A stretch of 29,457 nucleotides of DNA from Opitutia bacterium UBA3151. GTDB lineage: Bacteria; Verrucomicrobiota; Verrucomicrobiia; Opitutales; Seribacteraceae. Where the stretch lies: assembly GCA_002364975.1 (NCBI GenBank), contig DEYT01000091.1, positions 1 to 29,457 on the forward strand, written 5' to 3'. Below the pieces are notes generated by a model. It was not told the origin of the DNA. It searched no databases and saw nothing but the letters and a program-made list of their open reading frames with translations. The first letter of the stretch is position 1. Each line of letters starts with the position of its first letter. The translations under genes were made by a program, and so were the position numbers. Below are positions 16,175 to 23,880 of the stretch, in pieces.

Positions 16175-16987
16175 TTAACCAAAGCTAGCCTTTAAATTTT
16201 CCAGGCTGATTCGGGCACAATCTTCCGGGCTGGGGTGGTAGTCGAAAGGCTCAACCGATACCCAACCCTTATAATTGATTTCCTGCAGGGTTCGGGCAAC
16301 TGCGATCAAATCGGTTGGGCCCTGGCCCGGCCCCCGATGATTGACGTCATTGGCATGAAAGTGGGAGAATTCCCAGCGGTGTTCATAAATCGTGGCAATG
16401 GTTCCGGCAGGCTCATGAGCCATTGCCTTCATATCCAAATGCATCCGGCAGGCAGGATGGTTAACCGCGGAAATAAAACGGCGTGCTTCCGCACAGGAGG
16501 ATAGGAAACTGGTTTCCACTGGGGATAAGGGTTCCATCGCCAAGGTAACGCCGAACTCACCCGCAAGTTCAGAAACCTCACGAATAATTTCTACTGCTCG
16601 AGAAAAGGCATCTTCATAGACGGTGCCACATTCTAGATTTCTTTGCTGGGGGCTACCAAGCACCATAATACTTCCACCCATTTGGCCCGTTAGCTTGGCA
16701 AGTTTTTGGAGGTATTCACAAGTAGCATCACGCATGCCCTGATCGGAGGAAGTAAGATGCAAACCTTCGGACTTGGCCATGAGCCAGTGAAGCCCAACAA
16801 TTTCAATACCCGCAGAGTTTGCAGCTTCAAGGCAGCGCGCTGCGTCCTCTTCATTAATCTCAAGGGGATTATCCTTCAAGGTGAACGGGGCAATTTCCAC
16901 TCCTTGGTAACCGATCTCGGCAATCTTGGATAAGCCATCCTTGATGGACATTTCCTGAAAGACTTCATTACATAGTGCGAATTTCAT
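16175..16987 (-). CDS. sugar phosphate isomerase/epimerase (xylose isomerase-like TIM barrel)
   Basis: This 270-residue soluble protein has the AP-endonuclease-2/xylose isomerase fold. The four metal-binding residues of the family appear in order: Glu152 in AMEPLSP, Asp185 in MHLDMKAM, His211 in HFHANDVNH and Glu246 in SVEPFDY. Such enzymes interconvert keto and aldo sugars or epimerise ketoses at C3; the precise sugar cannot be read. It begins 24 bases after the DUF6807 gene on the same strand, implying co-transcription, and is convergent with the SHD1-repeat gene 20 bases away. It is most likely a cytoplasmic catabolic enzyme of the neighbouring glycan-use locus. Confidence 0.82.
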   Translation of the reverse strand: MKFALCNEVFQEMSIKDGLSKIAEIGYQGVEIAPFTLKDNPLEINEEDAARCLEAANSAGIEIVGLHWLMAKSEGLHLTSSDQGMRDATCEYLQKLAKLTGQMGGSIMVLGSPQQRNLECGTVYEDAFSRAVEIIREVSELAGEFGVTLAMEPLSPVETSFLSSCAEARRFISAVNHPACRMHLDMKAMAHEPAGTIATIYEHRWEFSHFHANDVNHRGPGQGPTDLIAVARTLQEINYKGWVSVEPFDYHPSPEDCARISLENLKASFG

Positions 16988-17011
16988 AAATGAGAGATGA
17001 AAGTATGTGCC

Positions 17012-18118
17012 TTACTTGTTTTTAGGTGAAAGGTAATCCTCAGGATAACCTGGATGATTGGGCATGATCGAAGTAGGATGCCCAGGGTCTTGAGCATAGC
17101 GAGCAAAGCGGTTTTCAATTTTGGCATCCTCGGGTATTCCAATATGAAAAACAAAACGATAGCGTAGGGTCAAGCTTTGGCCTTTGGATATGGTATGTGC
17201 TCCATCTCCTCCAATTTTGATGGGAGCAAAAGGGTTTGCGGAAATAAGGCCATAGTCGCGGGCATGCCACCAAGATTTCTCTCCTTTTTTAGTTAGGTTG
17301 GTTGGGTGACTGAAGAAAGCAATCCCTGCCTGCTTTCCTTCCATCGTTCCATAGTAATGAACCCAATCCGCTCGTTTTCCCCAGATGTTTTTCCCTTCAA
17401 CTCCTTCGCTATTTCGAGCCTTACCATATACTTTGTGAACCCCGCGTTTAGCACTTGGAGTAAGGCGAAGATCGGGATGAGTTCGGATTCCCACGAAGCC
17501 ATCCTTAAACGCCTCAAAGACCAAATCCTGATGAGTGGCATGCAAATTGATTTCCAAATCTATAAAGCGGGCTACCTCATCGGCTCCGAAAGTGAGGGTG
17601 CGGGTATCTGCACCCATCGTTTTTCCTTGATGATCTTTCCAGGCATTGAGGGTTTTGATTAGGGCCCGGTTTTCTCCCGATCTGGTCTCAATCACCTTGA
17701 TGTGTTCCACCATGCCGGAGTTTTCATATTGATTATGCCAGAAATTTGCTCCGCTCATTCCTTGGTGCCCGATAAAAAGACCTCGGTGATGCGGATGATC
17801 CTTAGCTTCACCTGGAGTATTACTTTTCATGGGGTAATCGCGAAGTACACGGATTCCAGTGGGTCCGTGAATTGGCCAAAGGATGGGTTGTCCCAGTTTA
17901 TGGAAATTGTACCGAGCAAAAAAAGCACCATCGATTTTAACTTCGAGCACATCTTCTTTTTTCAAAACCGAAAATATCGAGTCTGTGGTCTCCTCAATCT
18001 TTTCGCATGCAAGCTCTTTGAAGGTATTATATTTCTCGTTTGGATTCTCGATGCCAAATGAGTAAGCATGAACTAGGCAAAATAAGAAACTGGATTTCAA
18101 AAAGGGTAAAGGCTTCAC
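17012..18118 (-). CDS. DUF6807 (PmoA-like) exported protein
   Basis: This 368-residue protein has a short signal peptide (about residues 1-22) and the DUF6807 core. The core includes HGPTGIRVLRDYPM, the DHPHHRGLFIGHQGM block with three clustered His residues, NFWHN, WVHYYG, HPTN and the WWHARDYGLISANPF stretch. The family was once labelled methane oxygenase PmoA, but in Verrucomicrobia, Planctomycetes and Bacteroidetes it accompanies sugar-degradation genes, and the His-rich motif suggests a metal- or ligand-binding site. Translation starts at GTG 18118. The sugar isomerase follows after 24 bases, and a sulfatase is divergent across a 359-base gap, supporting a glycan role. The enzyme activity is not established. 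Confidence 0.8.
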   Translation of the reverse strand: MKPLPFLKSSFLFCLVHAYSFGIENPNEKYNTFKELACEKIEETTDSIFSVLKKEDVLEVKIDGAFFARYNFHKLGQPILWPIHGPTGIRVLRDYPMKSNTPGEAKDHPHHRGLFIGHQGMSGANFWHNQYENSGMVEHIKVIETRSGENRALIKTLNAWKDHQGKTMGADTRTLTFGADEVARFIDLEINLHATHQDLVFEAFKDGFVGIRTHPDLRLTPSAKRGVHKVYGKARNSEGVEGKNIWGKRADWVHYYGTMEGKQAGIAFFSHPTNLTKKGEKSWWHARDYGLISANPFAPIKIGGDGAHTISKGQSLTLRYRFVFHIGIPEDAKIENRFARYAQDPGHPTSIMPNHPGYPEDYLSPKNK

Positions 18119-18477
18119 GGGAATACGATCAAGTACGAAATATTAAACTTGTCTTTAAGAAGAGTGGATCGATTAACTAGTGTAAAGTAATAAAGAGTGA
18201 TCACTTGAAATAAGAATTTAATAAGTAAAAAGAATTACCGGCTCTGTTAGGTGAGTGATCGATTGCCCCCTCAAGTTGAAGTAACAATGGGGTTGGAGTT
18301 ATGGGGCTTCTTGAGCGAATCCATGCTCTTTTATTATCCTGATAATTTCGGTTGAGAGGCTCGTTCTGCTTTCAAATTTCATTTTGATGTAATTTGAAGT
18401 TTTGAGATTGCGGAAAGAATTAGAAATACAGATCATTTTGTTTGTACTTGATTCTCTCATCAAGCAACTAAACTATT
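18119..18477. promoter_or_regulatory. 359-bp divergent control region between DUF6807 gene and sulfatase
   Basis: No gene is visible here. The region holds the promoters of both divergent genes. The 9-mer GTACTTGAT occurs on the minus strand at 18136-18128, nine bases before the DUF6807 start codon. It occurs again on the plus strand at 18444-18452 before the sulfatase. The second copy is part of an inverted repeat, CTTGAT-N6-ATCAAG (18447-18464). Three copies of a GAGTG-ATC motif lie at 18162, 18195 and 18253. Control by a shared regulator is inference. Confidence 0.4.
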
Positions 18478-20343
18478 ATGATTCGACTCCTTTTCTTTTC
18501 GGTTTTCCTTTTTTCTACTGCTTCTGGATTATTTTCTAAAAATCGCCCATCAAAGCCGAATATTGTATTGATTCTCGCGGATGACTTGGGATGGCAGGAT
18601 GTCGCTTGTTATGATATCGACGAGCCTTCCCCGATGGAGACACCCCATATTGATTCTCTGGCCCAAAAAGGAGTCCAGTTTTGGCAGGGATATTCCCCAG
18701 CCCCAACTTGTGCACCCACCCGATGTGCGATTTTAAGCGGTCGGCATCCAGCGGTTTTACAGAAAACTCATGTCGTCGGTGGAAATCCTCCCACCCCATA
18801 TAACCAAACCGAACATCCGATTATGGACCCTTGGTTTAGTGGCCGCATGAAAATGGAAGAAGTCACGATTGCCGAGGCCCTACGCGCCAATGGGTATGTG
18901 TCAGGTCACACCGGCAAATGGCACACCGCGATCGACCACAATGCCTTTCCTCAACCCGAAGATCAGGGCTTTGATTTTACCAGCAATCACTTAGGGGCAA
19001 GTGCGGCGATGCGACCCCATCGATTGACTGGTTTTGCCACCAAAGAAAAAAATGATCCTTATCAACTCGATCAAGAGGGCTTCCCCAAGGATCAAACCAC
19101 GGAGGATGCCCTTGAATTCATGGAGCAGTCCAAAGAAAAAGCTTTCTTTTTATATTATGCCGCTTGGTTGGTTCATACTCCAATTCATAGCCGGAGTAAG
19201 GAATTACTTGAAAAATATTGTAATAAGCTGGGAGTTGATTTCCCGGATGACCCAAGTAGTTGGACATTAGCAGGACAAAAAAATCCCTACTACTGTGCCA
19301 TGGTTGAAATGTTCGACCACTATGTTGGGCAACTTCTTCAGTACTTGGAGGAAACACCGGATCCTCGCTGGTCTGGGCACATGCTCATTGAGAATACTTA
19401 TGTCATTCTTACTTCTGATAATGGTGGAATGGAAAGAGTACCCAATGAAATAATCACCGATAATTATCCGCTTGATCGGGGTAAGATCAATGCCCGTGAG
19501 GGTGGAGTGCGTGTACCCTTAATTATTTCAGGTCCGGAAGTAAGGGGAGGTCAGCAAAGCAATGTGATGATCAACGGGATTGATTTTTATCCCACTATTC
19601 TAAGTTGGACTGGTACCCCCAGGCCCAAGTCCCAAGTTTTAGATGGTTGCGATATCAGTCCTTTACTTCGTGAAAACCCTAAGCTCGCAGATCTAGTAAA
19701 AGAGAAAGACGGTGAAGTCCGAAACTCGATGGTTTGGCACTTTCCACATGGCGTTGCTCAGCAATCCACACTGCGAAGAGGAGGCTGGAAATTAATTTAT
19801 AATTACATGCCTGGACGACCTACGGTTGAACTTTTTAAGCTTTACGAAAAATATCCCAAGCCTTCCAAACGGGTGGATATTGAAGAAGCAGTAAACCTCG
19901 CGAATCAATTTCCGGAACAAGCTGAATCGATGAGAAAAGAACTTTTTCAGAGATTAGATGCCATGAACGCATCATATCCCTATTTGAACCCTCACTTTAA
20001 GAGATCCTTAGACGGGAAGGATCAGGTTTGTGCCATCGTTGAAAATGGTAAGGAAGGGAGCAAGGTGTGGGTCCAGTTTCAGGAACATGGAAACCAGGTC
20101 CTCAAAGGGCAGATCGTATACACCTTGAATGGAGGACAAAGAAGTGAGGAGTGGTATCTTGCCCCTGCGAAACTCAAAGGAGGGCGCTTGCATGGGATTT
20201 TACCCAAGGGAACCACGCACTATTTCTTTAATTTGATCGATGAGAAAAATTTTCTGGTCTCCTATCCAATCCCGATGGATATTTTGTCTGCTGGAAAAAC
20301 CCGACCTAAAGGAATGTATTCGCTGAACAGCCTCGAGAATTAA
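18478..20343 (+). CDS. secreted type I (formylglycine) sulfatase
   Basis: This 621-residue sulfatase has a signal peptide (about residues 1-20). It has the metal ligands Asp35-Asp36 in ILADDLGW and the sulfatase signature CAPTR at 78-82, in which Cys78 would be converted to formylglycine. TGKWH and the SDNGG metal-binding motif follow downstream. It would remove sulfate esters from a carbohydrate in the periplasm or outside the cell. The last 120 residues are a family-typical C-terminal region without an added binding domain. The ATG at 18478 has no strong ribosome-binding site. A formylglycine-generating or anaerobic maturase enzyme is not in this window. A terminator follows the stop by about 30 bases. 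Substrate unknown; neighbouring isomerase and DUF6807 genes suggest sulfated glycan use. Confidence 0.92.
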   Translation: MIRLLFFSVFLFSTASGLFSKNRPSKPNIVLILADDLGWQDVACYDIDEPSPMETPHIDSLAQKGVQFWQGYSPAPTCAPTRCAILSGRHPAVLQKTHVVGGNPPTPYNQTEHPIMDPWFSGRMKMEEVTIAEALRANGYVSGHTGKWHTAIDHNAFPQPEDQGFDFTSNHLGASAAMRPHRLTGFATKEKNDPYQLDQEGFPKDQTTEDALEFMEQSKEKAFFLYYAAWLVHTPIHSRSKELLEKYCNKLGVDFPDDPSSWTLAGQKNPYYCAMVEMFDHYVGQLLQYLEETPDPRWSGHMLIENTYVILTSDNGGMERVPNEIITDNYPLDRGKINAREGGVRVPLIISGPEVRGGQQSNVMINGIDFYPTILSWTGTPRPKSQVLDGCDISPLLRENPKLADLVKEKDGEVRNSMVWHFPHGVAQQSTLRRGGWKLIYNYMPGRPTVELFKLYEKYPKPSKRVDIEEAVNLANQFPEQAESMRKELFQRLDAMNASYPYLNPHFKRSLDGKDQVCAIVENGKEGSKVWVQFQEHGNQVLKGQIVYTLNGGQRSEEWYLAPAKLKGGRLHGILPKGTTHYFFNLIDEKNFLVSYPIPMDILSAGKTRPKGMYSLNSLEN

Positions 20344-20366
20344 TCGGATCTGATTCAATTTTACCC

Positions 20367-20398
20367 AAAAAAAACGCCTTATTACTGAGGCGTCTTTT
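20367..20398. terminator. bidirectional terminator between the sulfatase gene and nadA
   Basis: A 6-bp stem, ACGCCT (20374-20379) and AGGCGT (20388-20393), has an 8-base loop and is flanked by A8 on the left and CTTTT on the right. It would end the sulfatase transcript and, read on the minus strand with its longer U-run, the nadA transcript. The rest of 20399-20506 shows nothing recognisable. Confidence 0.72.
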
Positions 20399-20506
20399 GG
20401 CTTCAAAAGCACAAACTTAAATGAAACAAATTGACTTTTATCATTTGTAATGATGGGCTTCCGCTCAAAATTGTTCAAAAAAGATCTTCTAATTTCCCTA
20501 TAAGCT

Positions 20507-21487
20507 TCAGCTCCATTCCAGCATTCTCTGGATAGGGGCTTTGGCCTGCTCAATTAAACTTGCTTCCATGGAGATCTCAGGGTTACCGGATTGTAAGCAA
20601 TCGAGAAGTTTTGAAAGTGTATTCATCTTCATATAGCGACAATCATTACAGGCACAATGCCCAGTGGGTCCGGCTACAAAAGATTTCTCTGGGAGTTCAC
20701 GAGTGAGGCGATGCATCATTCCAGTCTCGGTTAAAATGATAAAAGTATCAGCCGGATTACTTTGGCAATACGAGACCATTTTTTCAGTGCTACACACTTC
20801 GTCTGCCATTTCTCGAACGGAATCAATACATTCAGGGTGTGCCACCACCGGCGCATGGGGAAATTCCAACCGGCACCGTTCAATAGATTCTTTGGTGAAA
20901 AGCACATGGGCATAACAACTCCCGGGCCAGAGTTGCATGGTTCTTCCCGTTTGTCCGATTACCCATTGGCCTAGGTTTTGATCGGGAACGAATAGAATTT
21001 CACGATCTGCGGGGACTTGTTCCACAATTTTTACTGCATTGCCACTGGTACAGATTACATCACTCAGCCCTTTGACCGCGGCCGAGCAGTTCACATAGGC
21101 AACCACATAGAGATTTGGATTTTTTTCTTTGTAGGCAGCAAGTTGATCTGCAGGACAAGAATCGGAAAGAGAACAACCCGCACCCAAGTCGGGGAGTAAA
21201 ACCGTTTTACTTGGGTTTAAAATCTTTGCGGTTTCCGCCATGAAATGAACCCCACAGAATACGATTACCTCGGCATCAGTTTCAGCTGCCTTACGGGCCA
21301 AGCCTAAGGAATCTCCGACATAATCTGCAACTTGCTGAATCGGGTCGACTTGATAATTGTGGCAAAGAAGAATCGCATTCTTTTCTTTTTTTAGGCGGAG
21401 AATTTCTTCCTGTTGTTCGGTCAGTGCGACCGAGTCCTGAAGCTGAAAGATTTGGAGTTGGGGAGGGGCGGTGAGGGTTTCGGTCAT
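20507..21487 (-). CDS. nadA: quinolinate synthase A
   Basis: This iron-sulfur enzyme condenses iminoaspartate with dihydroxyacetone phosphate to quinolinate for NAD synthesis. From ATG 21487 (MTETLTAPP) it has 326 residues. It carries ILLCHNYQVDPIQQVADYVGDS, VFCGVHFMAETAKIL, the GAGCSLSDSCPA motif (Cys105), VVAHPEC (Cys220) and the C-terminal CACNDCRYMKMN with Cys283. By analogy with known NadA proteins, these three Cys hold the 4Fe-4S cluster. The upstream ATG at 21544 would overlap the fur-type gene, so 21487 is preferred; it leaves an 8-base gap. nadB and nadC are not in the window. Co-transcription with the Fur-family regulator is likely. Confidence 0.95.
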   Translation of the reverse strand: MTETLTAPPQLQIFQLQDSVALTEQQEEILRLKKEKNAILLCHNYQVDPIQQVADYVGDSLGLARKAAETDAEVIVFCGVHFMAETAKILNPSKTVLLPDLGAGCSLSDSCPADQLAAYKEKNPNLYVVAYVNCSAAVKGLSDVICTSGNAVKIVEQVPADREILFVPDQNLGQWVIGQTGRTMQLWPGSCYAHVLFTKESIERCRLEFPHAPVVAHPECIDSVREMADEVCSTEKMVSYCQSNPADTFIILTETGMMHRLTRELPEKSFVAGPTGHCACNDCRYMKMNTLSKLLDCLQSGNPEISMEASLIEQAKAPIQRMLEWS

Positions 21488-21495
21488 CAGGAAAC

Positions 21496-21966
21496 CTAGT
21501 GAGCACAGATCGTGCAATTTCCTTGTTTTCGAAATTGTGGGCATTCCGCATGGACCTGAAGGCGTTGATCCTTTAGATCAAGACCGAGCTTGGCGGATAC
21601 ATTTTTCCCGTACCACTCCATGAAGGGAGCATCGATGTCGAAAATCTTTTCGCAGTCCGAGCAAATAACTTGGGCTTTAAAAGTTTCTGCAGATCCAGTG
21701 AGAGAATAAAACTTATTATCATGGCCGACATCGATCTTGCGGATGACACCACTTTCAACAAGCAAGGGAAGGCAGCGATAGACCGTGGCCCGGGAAACAG
21801 TATCATCCAGACTATGGGCGTCTTGGAGCAATTGCTCGGCAGTAAAATGACCTGTTTGTTTAAAGAGAGCCTCAAAAACCCCTTTTCGCTGTCCGGTCAT
21901 ACGTAAGCCTTTACTTACTAAAAATTCAGAAAAACTTTCCAAGCTCTCGTTTGATATAGAAACCAT
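21496..21966 (-). CDS. Fur-family metalloregulator, divergent sensory site
   Basis: This 156-residue winged-helix regulator of the Fur family has an N-terminal DNA-binding domain: LRMTGQRKGVFEAL, HFTAEQLL and TVSRATVYRCLPLLVESG. The dimerisation domain has the structural zinc pair CSDC (102-105) and a second pair at the C-terminus, CTIC (151-154). The region just before the first CxxC, where Fur and Zur proteins normally have an HxH-type motif, here reads ETFKAQVIC with no His, so the sensory metal site is altered or another signal is sensed. It sits 8 bases before nadA on the same strand and is divergent from the prolyl isomerase gene. Its target metal cannot be assigned. The TTGACC-like box at 22004-21999 may be its -35. 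Confidence 0.88.
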   Translation of the reverse strand: MVSISNESLESFSEFLVSKGLRMTGQRKGVFEALFKQTGHFTAEQLLQDAHSLDDTVSRATVYRCLPLLVESGVIRKIDVGHDNKFYSLTGSAETFKAQVICSDCEKIFDIDAPFMEWYGKNVSAKLGLDLKDQRLQVHAECPQFRKQGNCTICAH

Positions 21967-22038
21967 TCACCATTCTACCTAAACCCTTCGAAATCTGGGG
22001 TCAACCTTATTGAGACCCTTTTGAGATTAAATGGTTTG

Positions 22039-22066
22039 TTTACAAGAATCAAATATGCATTAAAAT
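22039..22066 (+). promoter_or_regulatory. probable promoter of the prolyl isomerase gene
   Basis: TTTACA (22039-22044) and TAAAAT (22061-22066) are 16 bases apart. The -10 box ends nine bases before the ATG at 22076, so the mRNA would have almost no leader. No ribosome-binding site is visible, which agrees with this. Confidence 0.4.
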
Positions 22067-22075
22067 TAGTCAACC

Positions 22076-22945
22076 ATGGCATTGAAGGTAAATGATCATA
22101 TAATTCCAGATTGGGCAATCGAAGGGCAGGCTCAATCATTGTATCAAAGCGTTGCGGAAAAAATGAAGGGTAAGCCACAGGAGGTCATCCAAATGGCAGC
22201 TATCGATATGGCTAAGGACCGCTTAATCGATCAGACCCTGATGTCTCATGAAAGCCAAAGCAGGAGCTACGAAGTGAATCCGGTTGAGGTGAATAAGCAG
22301 ATGAAGCGATGGATCCGCGAGAATGGAGGCAAAAAAGCATTTGAAAGCGGAAAACATCCTGTAATTAAGAATAAGGAAACCCTAAGAAAGGAAGTTACCA
22401 ACCAGATCCAGTTCAATATGCTTCTGGAGGAAGAGTCAAAATGTGAACCCGTATCTGAGGAGGAAACCAAAAAATATTATGATTCCCGCCCCGATCTATT
22501 TACTGCGGAGGAGACGGTATCTGCTTCACATTTGCTCAAAAAAGCCACGACAGAAGATGAATTTTCCGAAGCTAAAGATGCCATTTTACTCTTACGGGAA
22601 AAATTGGAAAAAGGTGCGGATTTTACCGAACTGGTAAGGGAAGAATCAGACGATGCCGGGAATGATGGAAACCTTGGAGAGTTTGGCCGGGGTCGCATGG
22701 TTCCCGAATTTGAGAAGGCTGCCTTTTCCATGAAAAGCGGAGAGTTGAGCGACCCGGTCCGTACTCAGTTTGGATGGCATTTGATTCAGGTAAAGGAGAG
22801 ACATCAAGGAAAGTTGACTCCTTATAATGCGATTAAGGAAAAGGTATCGGAGTATCTTACTGAACGACGAAAGGATGCCACTTTCGAGGCTTTTCTGGAC
22901 CGCTTAAAAGCAGAAGCAAATATTGAGGAAGTATCAGGAATCTAA
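22076..22945 (+). CDS. parvulin-type peptidyl-prolyl isomerase
   Basis: This 289-residue protein has an N-terminal helical SurA/trigger-like segment (about 1-130) and a C-terminal rotamase (parvulin/PpiC) domain (about 145-240). Family marks are VSASHLLKK and the block GNLGEFGRGRMVPEFEKAAF, which continues to GELSDPVRTQFGWHLIQV. It catalyses cis-trans isomerisation of prolyl bonds and assists folding. Unlike SurA or PrsA it has no visible signal peptide or lipobox: the N-terminus begins MALKVNDHIIPDW, so a cytoplasmic location is likely unless the start is misplaced. It ends directly against the convergent metF stop. Confidence 0.9.
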   Translation: MALKVNDHIIPDWAIEGQAQSLYQSVAEKMKGKPQEVIQMAAIDMAKDRLIDQTLMSHESQSRSYEVNPVEVNKQMKRWIRENGGKKAFESGKHPVIKNKETLRKEVTNQIQFNMLLEEESKCEPVSEEETKKYYDSRPDLFTAEETVSASHLLKKATTEDEFSEAKDAILLLREKLEKGADFTELVREESDDAGNDGNLGEFGRGRMVPEFEKAAFSMKSGELSDPVRTQFGWHLIQVKERHQGKLTPYNAIKEKVSEYLTERRKDATFEAFLDRLKAEANIEEVSGI

Positions 22946-23827
22946 TTAGGAACGCTTTCTCCCCAAGCCCTCGAGAATTTTCAAGGTACTCTTCGATTTA
23001 TTAAGGGCATATAGGTGAAAGCCAGGGCAACCCACATTGAGTAATTCCTTGACTTGGTCCAAAGCCCAATCAGCTCCAATTCCAGGCTGGTCTGATTCTT
23101 GAGATTGTTGCAGGTGATGCTCCAATTCAGGGGGTAGGCGGGCTTCGCACATGCTGCAAAATCTTTTCACCTGGCCTAGTGACAAAGCAGGCAGTAAACC
23201 AGGAAGGATTGGGATGGATATTCCAGCATTTTTGCAGTCAGATACGAATTTGAAAAAAGCCTGATTATCAAAAAATAATTGTGTAGTGATGAAGTCAGCC
23301 CCCGCCTCCACTTTGGTTTTTAAATTCTTTAAATCAGTAACCTGATTGGAGGCTTCGGGATGCTTCTCTGGGTATCCGCCCACACCAATCCCGAAGTGAG
23401 GGAAGTTTTCACGGATCAAACTGACCAAGTCGGAAGCATAAGAAAAGCCACCTTCAATGGGTCTGAACTGAGTTTCTCCCCTGGGAGGATCACCCCTGAG
23501 TGCCATGATGTTGCAGAAGCCGGCAGTTGCAAAATCCTCCAGAATCGTAAGCAGCTCATCCCGAGTATGTCCCACGCAGGTTAAGTGAGGCATCACTTCA
23601 AAACCATGCTCCTCTTGGAGCAGTTTTGCATAGTGCATCGTAGTAACTCGGGTTCCGCCACCGGCTCCATATGTGATGGAGACAAAATCAGGGTCATAAG
23701 GTTGGAAGCTTTCCGCAGTTTTTAGCATCCTTTCACCACCTGCATGATCCTTGGGCGGGAAGAATTCAACTGAAAAAAGTTTTTTTCCTTTTTCTAAAAT
23801 CTTACCAATTGATTCACCTTTGCTCAT
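22946..23827 (-). CDS. metF: methylenetetrahydrofolate reductase
   Basis: This flavoenzyme reduces 5,10-methylene-THF to 5-methyl-THF for methionine synthesis. The protein starts at ATG 23827 (293 residues), or two codons earlier at 23833. It shows the family opening FSVEFFPPKD, SITYGAGGGTR, PHLTCVGHTRDEL, NIMALRGDPP and GADFITTQLFFDN. Length matches bacterial MetF. It is transcribed alone. A 34-bp palindrome with a promoter inside it lies over the start region, implying tight control, perhaps by methionine, SAM or homocysteine levels. No SAM or cobalamin riboswitch fits in the short gap to the next gene. Confidence 0.95.
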   Translation of the reverse strand: MSKGESIGKILEKGKKLFSVEFFPPKDHAGGERMLKTAESFQPYDPDFVSITYGAGGGTRVTTMHYAKLLQEEHGFEVMPHLTCVGHTRDELLTILEDFATAGFCNIMALRGDPPRGETQFRPIEGGFSYASDLVSLIRENFPHFGIGVGGYPEKHPEASNQVTDLKNLKTKVEAGADFITTQLFFDNQAFFKFVSDCKNAGISIPILPGLLPALSLGQVKRFCSMCEARLPPELEHHLQQSQESDQPGIGADWALDQVKELLNVGCPGFHLYALNKSKSTLKILEGLGRKRS

Positions 23828-23828
23828 A

Positions 23829-23865
23829 AACATATCAAGATATCATGATATGTTGATATGTTCAA
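23829..23865 (-). promoter_or_regulatory. metF promoter inside a 34-bp palindromic operator
   Basis: The block 23829-23862 is an inverted repeat in which 16 of 17 base pairs match, centred between 23845 and 23846. It contains four hexamers: ATATCA at 23832 and 23840, then TGATAT at 23846 and 23854, each pair spaced by 8 bp. On the minus strand a TTGAAC box (23865-23860) and TATCTT (23842-23837), 17 bases apart, form a promoter within the palindrome. The transcript would start around 23830, next to the metF start codon. Confidence 0.7.
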
Positions 23866-23880
23866 GGCAAATACCGGAGC

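Noticed and set aside
17306..18061. Two plus-strand reading frames (118 and 119 residues) opposite the DUF6807 gene
   Set aside because: Both lie fully within the DUF6807 gene, whose conserved motifs are intact, so they are shadows.
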